The notes under the pieces were generated by a model. That model searched no databases. It was given only the letters and a program-made list of their open reading frames with translations, and was not told where the DNA came from. Both the position numbers and the translations under genes were made by a program. From Solirubrobacterales bacterium (GTDB taxonomy: Bacteria > Actinomycetota > Thermoleophilia > Solirubrobacterales > Solirubrobacteraceae): a DNA stretch of 40,770 nt. How positions within the stretch are numbered: the stretch's first letter is position 1; every line of letters starts with the position of its first letter. The DNA lies in NCBI GenBank assembly GCA_019239375.1, contig JAFAZZ010000051.1:1-40770 (forward strand). The letters run 5' to 3'. Positions 18,605-27,083 of the stretch are shown piece after piece.

Positions 18605-19582
18605 TTGACTGATCTCGTACTGGTGACTGGCGGTGGCGGCTACATCGGTGTGCCGCTGTGCGAGGAGCTGCTTGCCTCGGGGCGGCGAGTGCGCGTCCTG
18701 GATCTGCTCCTGCACGGTCAGACCTCGGCCGCCGATCAGCTGGAACGGGCAGGCGTGGAGGTGTTGCAAGGCGACATCCGTGACCCCGAAGCCAGACGGG
18801 TGGCGCTGCGCGGGGCAGACGCGGTCGTCCATCTGGCGGCAATCGTCGGCGACCCCGCGTGCGCCCGCGATCCGGCCCTGTCGCACGAGGTCAACGTGGA
18901 GGCGAGTGGCGCGTTGGCGGCGGACGCCCGCCAGGCCGGGGCGGTGCGCCTGATTTTCGCATCGACCTGCTCGAACTATGGGCGCATGTCCGACCCCACG
19001 GTGCCGATCACCGAGGAGGGTGAACTCGCGCCTGTCTCGCTGTACGCCGAGCAGAAGGTTCAGATCGAGAAGGCGCTGCTCGCGGGCGAGAACGGCGGCC
19101 TGAAACCCACCTGTCTGAGATTCGCCACGGTCTACGGCTCCGCGCCCCGAATGCGCTTCGATCTGACGGTCAACGAGTTCACCCGCGATCTCTGGGCCGA
19201 CCGCGACCTGGAGGTGTTCGGCGAGCAATTCTGGCGACCCTACGTCCACGTGCGCGACGCGGCGCGTGCGATCCGCGTGGTCCTCGATGCTTCGCCCGAG
19301 CGGGTGGGCGGCGATGTGTTCAACGTCGGGCGTTCGGGTGAGAACTACCGCAAGCTCGATCTGGTGGAGGAGATCAGGCGTCGGATCCCATCCGGGCGCG
19401 TGAGTTACGTACACCGCGACGAAGATCCGCGCGACTACAAGGTCAGCTTCGACAAGATCCGCAAGACACTGGGCTTCGAGACGCTGATGACCGTGCCCGA
19501 CGGCATCGCCGAACTGATCGACCGGCTGAACGCGGGCGACTTCCCCGATCCCTTCGATCCCGTTTATCGCAATGTCCGGTGA
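18605..19582 (+). CDS. NAD-dependent sugar epimerase/dehydratase (extended SDR; TTG start)
   Basis: 'VLVTGGGGYIGVPLCEELL', 'GADAVVHLAAIVGDP', 'STCSNYGRM...YAEQK' (YxxxK), 'RPYVHVRDAARAI'. Confidence 0.92.
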   Translation: MTDLVLVTGGGGYIGVPLCEELLASGRRVRVLDLLLHGQTSAADQLERAGVEVLQGDIRDPEARRVALRGADAVVHLAAIVGDPACARDPALSHEVNVEASGALAADARQAGAVRLIFASTCSNYGRMSDPTVPITEEGELAPVSLYAEQKVQIEKALLAGENGGLKPTCLRFATVYGSAPRMRFDLTVNEFTRDLWADRDLEVFGEQFWRPYVHVRDAARAIRVVLDASPERVGGDVFNVGRSGENYRKLDLVEEIRRRIPSGRVSYVHRDEDPRDYKVSFDKIRKTLGFETLMTVPDGIAELIDRLNAGDFPDPFDPVYRNVR

Positions 19583-20816
19583 GCCGCGGGCCGTCGCCGC
19601 GGCGCCTGCCGTTCCCGCGGCGCCTGCCGTTCCCGCCGCTCCCGCGCCGGCCCAAGCGGAATCGCCGCTCGACTCGCTGAAGCAGCTCGTGCCGCTGTTT
19701 GACCTCCGACTCGAGCAGCCGGATCTGGATGCGGTCGCGGACACACTGCGATCCGGCTGGCTCTCCATGGGCCCGCGTACAGAAGCGTTCGAGGAGCTGT
19801 TCGCTGCGCAACTGGGAACTAGGCACGCAGTCGCGGTCTCAAGCTGCACGGCCGCGCTTCACCTCGCTTACGCGGCGGCCGGGATTGGTCCCGGCGACGA
19901 GGTGATCGTGCCGTCTTACACGTTCACGGCCACAGCCGCTGCCGTGTTGTATTGCGGGGGTACGCCGGTGTTCGCCGACGTCATCGGCGACCACGACCTC
20001 TCGATCGATCCTGCCGAAGTAGAACGGCTCATCACCCCGCGCACGAAGGCCGTGGTCGCGGTGCACTTTGCCGGATATGCGGCGCCAGTGGATCGTCTCG
20101 CCGCCCTATGCGCAGAGCGCGAGCTGACGCTGATCGAAGACGCCGCGCACTCGCCCAGCGCGACGCTGCACGGTCGCAAGCTGGGGACCTTTGGCCTGGC
20201 GGGGGCCTTCAGCCTATTTTCGAACAAGGTGCTCTCGGCAGGTGAAGGCGGCCTGCTGGTCAGCGACGACGAGCGCGTGGCGACGCTCGCCCGGCGGCTT
20301 CGCACGCACGCGATGACGCTTACGAGCTGGGAGAAGCACAACGGAGCGCAGGGCGCGTACGACGTTCCGGCGCTCGGTTACAACTATCGGATCGACGAGC
20401 CCCGCAGCGCGCTTGCCCTGTCACGGCTGCATCGCCTCGAGGAGGAGATTGACCGCCGCCGTCAGCTGACCCGCCGCTACCGCCGCGAGCTGCGGTCGTT
20501 TACGGACGTGTGCGTGCCGTTCCGCGACGAGCAGGTGGACACCTCATCTTGCTACGTGATGCCGATCCTCCTCGGTGATCCCGCTCGGCGCGACGAGATT
20601 CGCCGGCGTCTCCGACAGGAGCACGGCATTCAGACGAGCATCCTCTATCCACCGGTTCACCGTTTCAGCGTCTACCGCGAGCGATTTCCGGGAGTGTCGC
20701 TGCCTAGAACGGAAGCCGCGAGCTCTCGTGAAGTCACGATTCCGTTGTTCGCGCACATGACGACCGTGCAGCAGGACCGAGTGCTCGCTGCGCTCGCCCA
20801 GGAGTTGTCACCGTGA
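19572..20816 (+). CDS. DegT/DnrJ/EryC1/StrS family sugar aminotransferase, copy 1
   Basis: 'AVAVSSCTAALHLAYAAAGIGPGDEVIVPSYTFTATAAAVLYCGGTPVFADV', Lys motif 'FSLFSNKVLSAGEGGLL'. Confidence 0.93.
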   Translation: MSGEPRAVAAAPAVPAAPAVPAAPAPAQAESPLDSLKQLVPLFDLRLEQPDLDAVADTLRSGWLSMGPRTEAFEELFAAQLGTRHAVAVSSCTAALHLAYAAAGIGPGDEVIVPSYTFTATAAAVLYCGGTPVFADVIGDHDLSIDPAEVERLITPRTKAVVAVHFAGYAAPVDRLAALCAERELTLIEDAAHSPSATLHGRKLGTFGLAGAFSLFSNKVLSAGEGGLLVSDDERVATLARRLRTHAMTLTSWEKHNGAQGAYDVPALGYNYRIDEPRSALALSRLHRLEEEIDRRRQLTRRYRRELRSFTDVCVPFRDEQVDTSSCYVMPILLGDPARRDEIRRRLRQEHGIQTSILYPPVHRFSVYRERFPGVSLPRTEAASSREVTIPLFAHMTTVQQDRVLAALAQELSP

Positions 20817-21985
20817 ACTGGTCGGTCCCGCTCACCGATGTCCGGATCACCGACGACGATGTCGAAGCGGTGCTCAGGTGCCTACGCAGCGGGTGGTTGA
20901 CGATGGGACCCAACGTGCAGGCATTCGAGCGCGGGTTCGCCGAGTACGTCGGCGCTGCACACGCCGTCGCGGTATCGAGCGGCACCGCGGCGCTTCATCT
21001 GGCCGCCATCGCTGCGGGCGTGACTCCGGGAGACGAGGTGATCGTGCCCAACCTAACCTTCGTCGCCTCAGCGGCTGCGGCGCGGTACTGCGGCGCAACG
21101 GTGGTCCTGTGCGACAGCCTGGGCCCGACCGATCTCAACCTCGATCCGGACGACGTGCGGTCGCTGATCACCGAGCGAACGCGGGCGGTGATCGCGGTTC
21201 ACTTCATGGGCTACGCCGCTGAGGTCGAGGCGCTGCGCGCGCTGTGCAACGAACACCAGCTACATCTGATTGAAGACACCGCCCAGGGCCTCGGCGCTCG
21301 CACCCGCTCGGGCGCCATGGCCGGCACCGTGGGCGAGCTTGGCTGTTACTCCTTCTTTTCCAAGAAGCAACTGTCAGTCGGGGAGGGCGGCATGGTGGTG
21401 ACCGACAACCCGGATCTCGCGGCCAGGATCCGGCTGCTGCGCTCACACGGGATGACATCTGTAACCTGGGATCGCCACCTGGGCTACGCCGAGTCCTATG
21501 ACGTGGTGGACATAGGCTTCAACTTCAGGATGGATGAGCCCCACGCCGCCCTGGGGTTGAGCCGGATGCCCCGCCTCGACGAAGACACGGCTAGCCGGCG
21601 AGCGCGGGTCCGCCAGTACCGGGCAGCGCTCGCGGCGCATCCTGCGATCACGATCCCGTGGAGCGATCGCGATGTGGCGTGCTCCTCGCACTTTGCCTTC
21701 CCGATCCTGTTGCCCGACCGTCGGACGTGTGACCGGCTGCGCTTGGGGCTCGCTGCGGTCGGCATTCAGACCACAGCGTACCCGGCCATTTCTGAGCTGA
21801 GTGCTTACCAGACCGGCAACCGAGTCGGCGCCGCGCGCTCCACAGAGCTTGCCCAGCGCCATTGCGTGTTACCGCTCTCTCCCGTGATGACCGAAGCGGA
21901 CGTGGAAACCGTAGTGACGGCGGTGTTCGAAGTGCTCGAAGTGGACGGCGCCGCGCAGTCGGGCCGGGCGGCCGCGATCAACTGA
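20813..21985 (+). CDS. DegT/DnrJ/EryC1/StrS family sugar aminotransferase, copy 2
   Basis: 'AVAVSSGTAALHLAAIAAGVTPGDEVIVPNLTFVASAAAARYCGATVV', Lys motif 'YSFFSKKQLSVGEGGMV'; overlaps copy 1 by 4 nt. Confidence 0.93.
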   Translation: MNWSVPLTDVRITDDDVEAVLRCLRSGWLTMGPNVQAFERGFAEYVGAAHAVAVSSGTAALHLAAIAAGVTPGDEVIVPNLTFVASAAAARYCGATVVLCDSLGPTDLNLDPDDVRSLITERTRAVIAVHFMGYAAEVEALRALCNEHQLHLIEDTAQGLGARTRSGAMAGTVGELGCYSFFSKKQLSVGEGGMVVTDNPDLAARIRLLRSHGMTSVTWDRHLGYAESYDVVDIGFNFRMDEPHAALGLSRMPRLDEDTASRRARVRQYRAALAAHPAITIPWSDRDVACSSHFAFPILLPDRRTCDRLRLGLAAVGIQTTAYPAISELSAYQTGNRVGAARSTELAQRHCVLPLSPVMTEADVETVVTAVFEVLEVDGAAQSGRAAAIN

Positions 21986-23120
21986 GCTGTTCGAGCACGG
22001 CCGCGAACTGCCGGGCGAAGTTCTCGGGCGCAAAGCGGGCGGCCTGCTCGCGCAGGTCGTCGGCCTTCAGGGTCATTCCCTCGAAACGCTCGATCGCCGA
22101 GCTCAGGCCGGCCACCGTCGCGTCCTCGAACAGCACGCCGGTGACTCCATCCACGACGGAATCCCGGACACCGCCGAAACCGTAGGCGATCACCGGCAGC
22201 CCAGCCGCCTGGGCCTCGACCGGCACGATCCCAAAATCCTCCTGTCCCGGGAAGAGCAGCGCCCGCGCGCCCGAAAGCAGTTCTGGCAGCTCGTCGTCCG
22301 GGACATGCCCGAGGAACTCGGCGCCGGGCCCTGCGGCGGCTTGCACCGATCGCATCGCGCGGCCCGAGCCGACGACCTTGACCGGGCGGTTCAGCTTCTT
22401 ACAGGCGGCGACCGCGAGCTCCGCCCGCTTGTAGGGCACTAGGCGACCGAGGAACAGGTAGTACTCCTGTGGATCGTGGACAACGCGTTGAAGCCGCACT
22501 GTGTCCACGGGGGGGTGGATCACCAATGCTTCACGGCCCCAGAAACGCCGGATTCGCTCCGCGACGAAGGTCGAGTTCGCGATGACCACGTCGGGCCCGT
22601 TCCCTGGCTGCGCGGCCGCGCGATCACGGCGCCGAAGGTGAGGCGCAAGGGCCTCGAACGCGAGTCTGCCCGCGATGCCCAGCTTCTCGCCAGCCAGGTA
22701 GTCCGGATCCCATGCGTAGCGCATCGGCGTGTGGCAATAGCACACGTGTGCGATGCCGGGCGGTTTGCGGACGTTCTTGGCGCACGCATGGTTGCTGGAA
22801 ATAATCAGGTCAAAGTCGCGGAGATCGAACGACCGCACCGCACGGTCCATCAGCGGCAACAGCTTTGGATACATCGTCCGTGCCATCGGCAGGCGATTGA
22901 GAAAGGAGCTCGTGACGCTTCGGCCGGTGATCGCCGACGGCCACGGCTCCGGGTCGAACACCGTCGTGAAGAGCTCCGCCTGTGGAAACAGTTCGAGCAG
23001 CGCCAGCAGTACCTTCTCAGAGCCGCCCGGGATGGTCAACCACTCGTGGACGACCGCCACACGTCGGAAACGCTCCTGAAGACGAGGAGCAAGGTCACTC
23101 TGGACCGACGCGGAGATCAC
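21978..23120 (-). CDS. Glycosyltransferase family 4 protein (WbaZ-like mannosyltransferase type)
   Basis: 'VAVVHEWLTIPGGSEKVLLALLELFPQAELFTTVFD', 'CYCHTPMRYAWD', 'YYLFLGRLVPYKRAELAVAAC', 'FPGQEDFGIVPVEAQAAGLPVIAYGFGGVRDSVVDGVTGVLF'. Confidence 0.9.
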   Translation of the reverse strand: MISASVQSDLAPRLQERFRRVAVVHEWLTIPGGSEKVLLALLELFPQAELFTTVFDPEPWPSAITGRSVTSSFLNRLPMARTMYPKLLPLMDRAVRSFDLRDFDLIISSNHACAKNVRKPPGIAHVCYCHTPMRYAWDPDYLAGEKLGIAGRLAFEALAPHLRRRDRAAAQPGNGPDVVIANSTFVAERIRRFWGREALVIHPPVDTVRLQRVVHDPQEYYLFLGRLVPYKRAELAVAACKKLNRPVKVVGSGRAMRSVQAAAGPGAEFLGHVPDDELPELLSGARALLFPGQEDFGIVPVEAQAAGLPVIAYGFGGVRDSVVDGVTGVLFEDATVAGLSSAIERFEGMTLKADDLREQAARFAPENFARQFAAVLEQLS

Positions 23121-24790
23121 TATCCGCCGTGAAACAGCGCGATAACCGTCAGCACCAGGATCTTGAGGTCAAGTCCCAGTGACCAGTTGGCCACGTAGTA
23201 GTTGTCCCACTCGATCCGATCCCGAAGCGAAGTCGGTCCTCTGAGGCCGTGCACCTGGGCCCACCCGGTGATTCCTGACTTCACGCGGTGGCGCTCGTGG
23301 TAACGCGGGATCTCGCGCCCGAACAACTCTACGAATTCCGGGCGCTCCGGACGCGGCCCGACAATGCTCATGTCTCCCTTCAGCACGTTGATGAGTTGCG
23401 GCAGCTCATCGAGTGACAGCTTGCGCAACACCCCACCGATGCTGGTCAGGCGATTCTGCCCATCCACCCCCCCGGGGCCGACGTCGCGCTCGACGAGACG
23501 CGAAGCCACGAAGTCCTCGCCGTGCGAGTTCGTTATCCGCCCCTGCCACTGCATCGAGCGGAACTTGTAGAGGTCGAACGTGTTGCCGTCACGCCCGACG
23601 CGTCTCTGGCGGAACAGGATCGGCCCGCGCGAGGTTAGGCGCACAGCGAGCGCGACCGCTGCGAGCAGGGGGGCCAGTACGACAAGCAGCGACGCCGCCA
23701 ACAACCGGTCGAACGCGTGCTTGACCGCGAACTGCCACGCCCGTTGATCGACGGCGTCAAAGCAAAGGAGCGGAAGCCCGCCGAGGGCCTCATAGTGGAG
23801 GCGGTTGTTGATCGTCTCGAACATCCGAGGAACGACCGAGACCTCAACACCGCGTTCTTGGCAAGTACGTATGAGCTGGCTTAGCCGGACGTCGGGACAC
23901 CGGCAGAAGCTAACTATGAGGCCGCGTGCCGCCGTGCTCGACAGAACATCCTCGATCGTGTCGGGCGTGCCCAGAACCGGCACCCCCTCCTCGTACCCCT
24001 CGTCCGTCATCGGAGGGTCGTCGTCGATGAAGCCCACGGGAGACATGCCGTACTCCGGAGAAGCCTTCAGACGCCGGGCCACGAGACGCCCGACCGCTCC
24101 GGCACCGAGGATCAAGACGGGTCGAGGTGATACACGCCGTGACCTTAACCGGCGCTGGACAAAGGCCAGCACGAGCCGGCCGCTGAAGACCAGCGATCCC
24201 GCCAGCAGCCAGATCCGCACCCACAGGCCTGGGTGCGTCACGCGTCCGAGAATCAGCAGGTCCAGCATTGCGACAGCCATGGTGGCGATGGTGATCGCGC
24301 TCGGGATGCCCGGAAGCCAATCGAGAGCGAGGATTCGCAGCCGCCTTCGATAGGCGCCCCGCAGCGCCAGCAGCGCCACGGTCAGCACGGGCAGGGCCAC
24401 CACGACCGCAGGTGCCTTCACTGGCGCCAACTGGCCGCCGACGCCGCGCTGCGCCAGCAGGACAGCCAGGGAGGCCAGGGCGAAGTCCAGCGAGACGTAG
24501 AGGATCGTCCGGCCAGGTCCCTCGAGCCAGTAATCCACGATCCGGCCCGTGGGGGGAAGCGGATCGGGGTGACGGGCGAGAGCGTCGTCAGGCAGCTCGG
24601 CCCGTTCCAGCGGCACCGCACCGCCGAGCCCCTTTCTTATGCGCTGCGGAACGCGGGCCGGCATCATCCAGCGCGGCCTTTCGATCCGGGCAGCGCCGTG
24701 GGTTCGCGCGGTGGCGCATGGCCAACGCCCCCGCTTTCCGACGATCGCACGCTCTTCCGCGATACGCCGAGCCCATTGCCGTCCAGGCAT
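23120..24790 (-). CDS. Polyprenyl glycosylphosphotransferase (WbaP/WcaJ-type initiating sugar transferase); start may be internal (e.g. at 'MMPARVPQR')
   Basis: TM helices, 'VLILGAGAVGRLVARRLKASPEYGMSPVGFIDDD', 'RQRRVGRDGNTFDLYKFRSM', 'LRKLSLDELPQLINVLKGDMSIVGPRPERPEFV', 'RVKSGITGWAQVHGLRG'. Confidence 0.92.
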   Translation of the reverse strand: MPGRQWARRIAEERAIVGKRGRWPCATARTHGAARIERPRWMMPARVPQRIRKGLGGAVPLERAELPDDALARHPDPLPPTGRIVDYWLEGPGRTILYVSLDFALASLAVLLAQRGVGGQLAPVKAPAVVVALPVLTVALLALRGAYRRRLRILALDWLPGIPSAITIATMAVAMLDLLILGRVTHPGLWVRIWLLAGSLVFSGRLVLAFVQRRLRSRRVSPRPVLILGAGAVGRLVARRLKASPEYGMSPVGFIDDDPPMTDEGYEEGVPVLGTPDTIEDVLSSTAARGLIVSFCRCPDVRLSQLIRTCQERGVEVSVVPRMFETINNRLHYEALGGLPLLCFDAVDQRAWQFAVKHAFDRLLAASLLVVLAPLLAAVALAVRLTSRGPILFRQRRVGRDGNTFDLYKFRSMQWQGRITNSHGEDFVASRLVERDVGPGGVDGQNRLTSIGGVLRKLSLDELPQLINVLKGDMSIVGPRPERPEFVELFGREIPRYHERHRVKSGITGWAQVHGLRGPTSLRDRIEWDNYYVANWSLGLDLKILVLTVIALFHGG

Positions 24791-24794
24791 CCCA

Positions 24795-24857
24795 GCTCAC
24801 AGCTCATTCACGTCACCACACCCCGCTCACCGCGACTCGTTCACCGCCGCGGCTCAC
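24795..24857. repeat. Array of spaced GCTCAC/GTTCAC/CGTCAC hexamers upstream of the 24790 gene
   Basis: Boxes at 24795, 24811, 24825, 24839, 24852 (spacing 16, 14, 14, 13) plus GCTCAT at 24802. Confidence 0.4.
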
Positions 24858-25024
24858 ATCTGACCCGTTGTTGCCCGACCGCCCGGCAACTATAACAAAT
24901 TAGATCCAGCTTTCCGGAGTGATGAGGAGCATAAGGGAGCTTTAATCACCGGCGATGCAGCCTTGACGAAGCTGCTCACCGGCTGACCGGGTGGGGTCCG
25001 GGCTGTCTTCGCCCGCGTTGATTA

Positions 25025-26980
25025 CTAACCGCCGCCGCTGACGGTCCCACTGCCGCCCGGCTGGCTCGACGACGCGCCGCCAGCTCCGCCGCCCGACGTT
25101 CCGGAACCGCCGGCCGAGGGCGCGGATCCGCCGCCCGAGGACCCAGATCGGCCGCCAGAGGACCCAGACTGGCCGCCAGGGGACCCGGACCGACCACTCG
25201 AGCTCCCGGATCCGGGGCCGGCGCCAAGCGATCCACCACCAGTGTGCTCGGGGCTAGCGCCCCCGGCCTCGGATCCACTTGCGCTGCCATTGTGCGTGCT
25301 GGAATATCCGCCGGCTCCGGCAGCTGGGGAGCCACCGGCGGGATTGGCGATCCCCACCGGGGAGGACCGGGGCGCTCCCGCAGGAGTGCCTGACGTCGCC
25401 GGACCGGACGCATGACGCGAGATCGCGGCCCGCGCCCCAGGAGCAGCGTGGTGCGCGACCGGTCGAGGTCGCGAAACTGCTGCTGGGGCGACCCGTCGCG
25501 GCGAGGCCGACCGACCGCCCGCCGTCCGCCGGCCGGTTGCCACGGGCTGCCGCACGAGCGGCGCGTTCGCGGGCACGCCGTTCGCGTCGGCAGCCACGCG
25601 TTGGGACACCGGTGCGATCGGCCGGCGGACCGAATGGCTCCGGGAGCCCGTATCAGTCGCGGTTTCGACTCCGATCGCGATGCCAAGCGCCAGGAGAAGC
25701 GCGATACCCGCTCCCAACAGCCGCCGTCTTGGCTTGGAGGCTGGCCTTGAGCGCCGGGGAGCGCCGGCAACCCCCGCCGCACTGAGTCCGGCAACCCCCT
25801 CCGCACCAAGTCCGTCAACCCCCGCCGCACCGAGTCCGGCCATCGTCTCCGCACCGAGTCCGGTTTGCCCCGCGCGAGTCTCGCCTCCCGTCCCGCCCTC
25901 GATTACCGCCGGACTCTCGGCCGCCCCGCTGTTGCCATTACTGAGATCGGCCAACGCGGCTCGCGCCTGGTTCGCCACCTCGGCATCGCCACGATCCCGT
26001 GCTCGTGCATAAGCTTCCTCCGCACCGGCCCGATCGCCCTGCTCTTCGAGCAGCGCACCGAGATTGAAAGCGCCGGTGGCGTTGCCGCGGGCATCTGCCC
26101 GCCGGTAAGCCTCGATGGCGCTGGTGCGCTCACCCTGGCGCTCGCACAGGGTGCCGAGGTTGCATGCGGCGGCGGCGTGTCCCCGCCTGTCGGCACGACG
26201 GTAGGCGGCGGCCGCAAGCACCAGGTCGCCGCGCTCCTCGAACACGCAGCCGGCGTTGAACGGCCCGGCTGCGTCGCCGCGCGCATCGGCGCGACTGTAA
26301 GCGGCGATCGCGCCGGATTCATCACCCTCTCTTTCGAGGAGAATTCCGAGATTGGTTGCGGCGGCGGCATGCCCGCGAGTTTCCGCTCGACGGTAAGCGG
26401 CCGCAGCCCCGGCCCAGTCGCCGTCGCCTTCAAGGACCAGGCCGAGGTTAAATGCGGCGACTGCGCCATCGCGGCCATCTGGCGCCCGGCGGTCGCCGCG
26501 CGCTTCGGCGCGGCGGTAGGCATCCAGCGCAGCGGCGCTATCTCCGTCGTGCTCGAGCAGCACGCCGAGATTGAAGGCGGCGGCCGCGTGTCCGCGGGCG
26601 TCCGCTCGCCGATAGGCCGCCGCGGCGTCGGCGAGCTTGCCCTGCTTTTCCAGCAGCACGCCGAGGTTGAACGCGGCCGCGCTGTGTCCGCCGTCGTCCG
26701 CTCGACGGTACGCGGCGGCCGCCTGGGCCAGATCGCCCCGCTCCTGAAGCGCGGTGCCCCGAGTGAACGCGACAGCCGCGAGACCGCGCGCACGTGTGCT
26801 CTGATCGGCGGCTGAACTTCGTTGATCGGGGTCGCCAGAAGTTCCCCTTTCGGGTGCTGCGGTCAACGCAACGCCGCCCGGCTGCCTGGTGAGACTGCCT
26901 GCGCGGTCCTTCACACCGACTGCTGAAGATGGCGCCACCCTGTCCCCGCTTGTGATCACCCTGGCCAGACGGCAGATCAT
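25025..26980 (-). CDS. TPR/Sel1-like repeat protein with one TM helix and Ser/Gly-rich C-terminal tail
   Basis: About 8 repeats of 'RGHAAAAFNLGVLLEKQGKLADAAAAYRRADA'; TM 'LLGAGIALLLALGIAIGV'; tail 'GGSGTSGGGAGGASSSQPGGSG'; TAG stop. Confidence 0.85.
   Translation of the reverse strand: MICRLARVITSGDRVAPSSAVGVKDRAGSLTRQPGGVALTAAPERGTSGDPDQRSSAADQSTRARGLAAVAFTRGTALQERGDLAQAAAAYRRADDGGHSAAAFNLGVLLEKQGKLADAAAAYRRADARGHAAAAFNLGVLLEHDGDSAAALDAYRRAEARGDRRAPDGRDGAVAAFNLGLVLEGDGDWAGAAAAYRRAETRGHAAAATNLGILLEREGDESGAIAAYSRADARGDAAGPFNAGCVFEERGDLVLAAAAYRRADRRGHAAAACNLGTLCERQGERTSAIEAYRRADARGNATGAFNLGALLEEQGDRAGAEEAYARARDRGDAEVANQARAALADLSNGNSGAAESPAVIEGGTGGETRAGQTGLGAETMAGLGAAGVDGLGAEGVAGLSAAGVAGAPRRSRPASKPRRRLLGAGIALLLALGIAIGVETATDTGSRSHSVRRPIAPVSQRVAADANGVPANAPLVRQPVATGRRTAGGRSASPRRVAPAAVSRPRPVAHHAAPGARAAISRHASGPATSGTPAGAPRSSPVGIANPAGGSPAAGAGGYSSTHNGSASGSEAGGASPEHTGGGSLGAGPGSGSSSGRSGSPGGQSGSSGGRSGSSGGGSAPSAGGSGTSGGGAGGASSSQPGGSGTVSGGG
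25763..25879. repeat. 24-bp tandem repeat encoding GLGAxGVA-type octapeptides inside the TPR protein gene
   Basis: Units such as gagtccggcaaccccctccgcacc / aagtccgtcaacccccgccgcacc / gagtccggccatcgtctccgcacc. Confidence 0.8.
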
Positions 26981-27083
26981 ACCTCGAATGGTCTGAGATC
27001 TTGCGGTTTGCCTAGAATTGCGTAGTCTTTAGTGCCTCGCGCCGGCCGGGGGCGTAGCAAACACCAAGACCCAAAGGAAGGCG

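Noticed and set aside
18434-19849. 471-aa minus-strand ORF antisense to epimerase/aminotransferase genes
   Set aside because: Shadow ORF with low-complexity translation; plus-strand genes have clear family motifs.
25865-26815. Plus-strand ORF with repetitive 'EIEGGGRVSAGVRSPIG' pattern antisense to the TPR gene
   Set aside because: The repetition is just the reverse complement of the TPR repeats; the minus-strand reading gives coherent TPR/Sel1-like helices.
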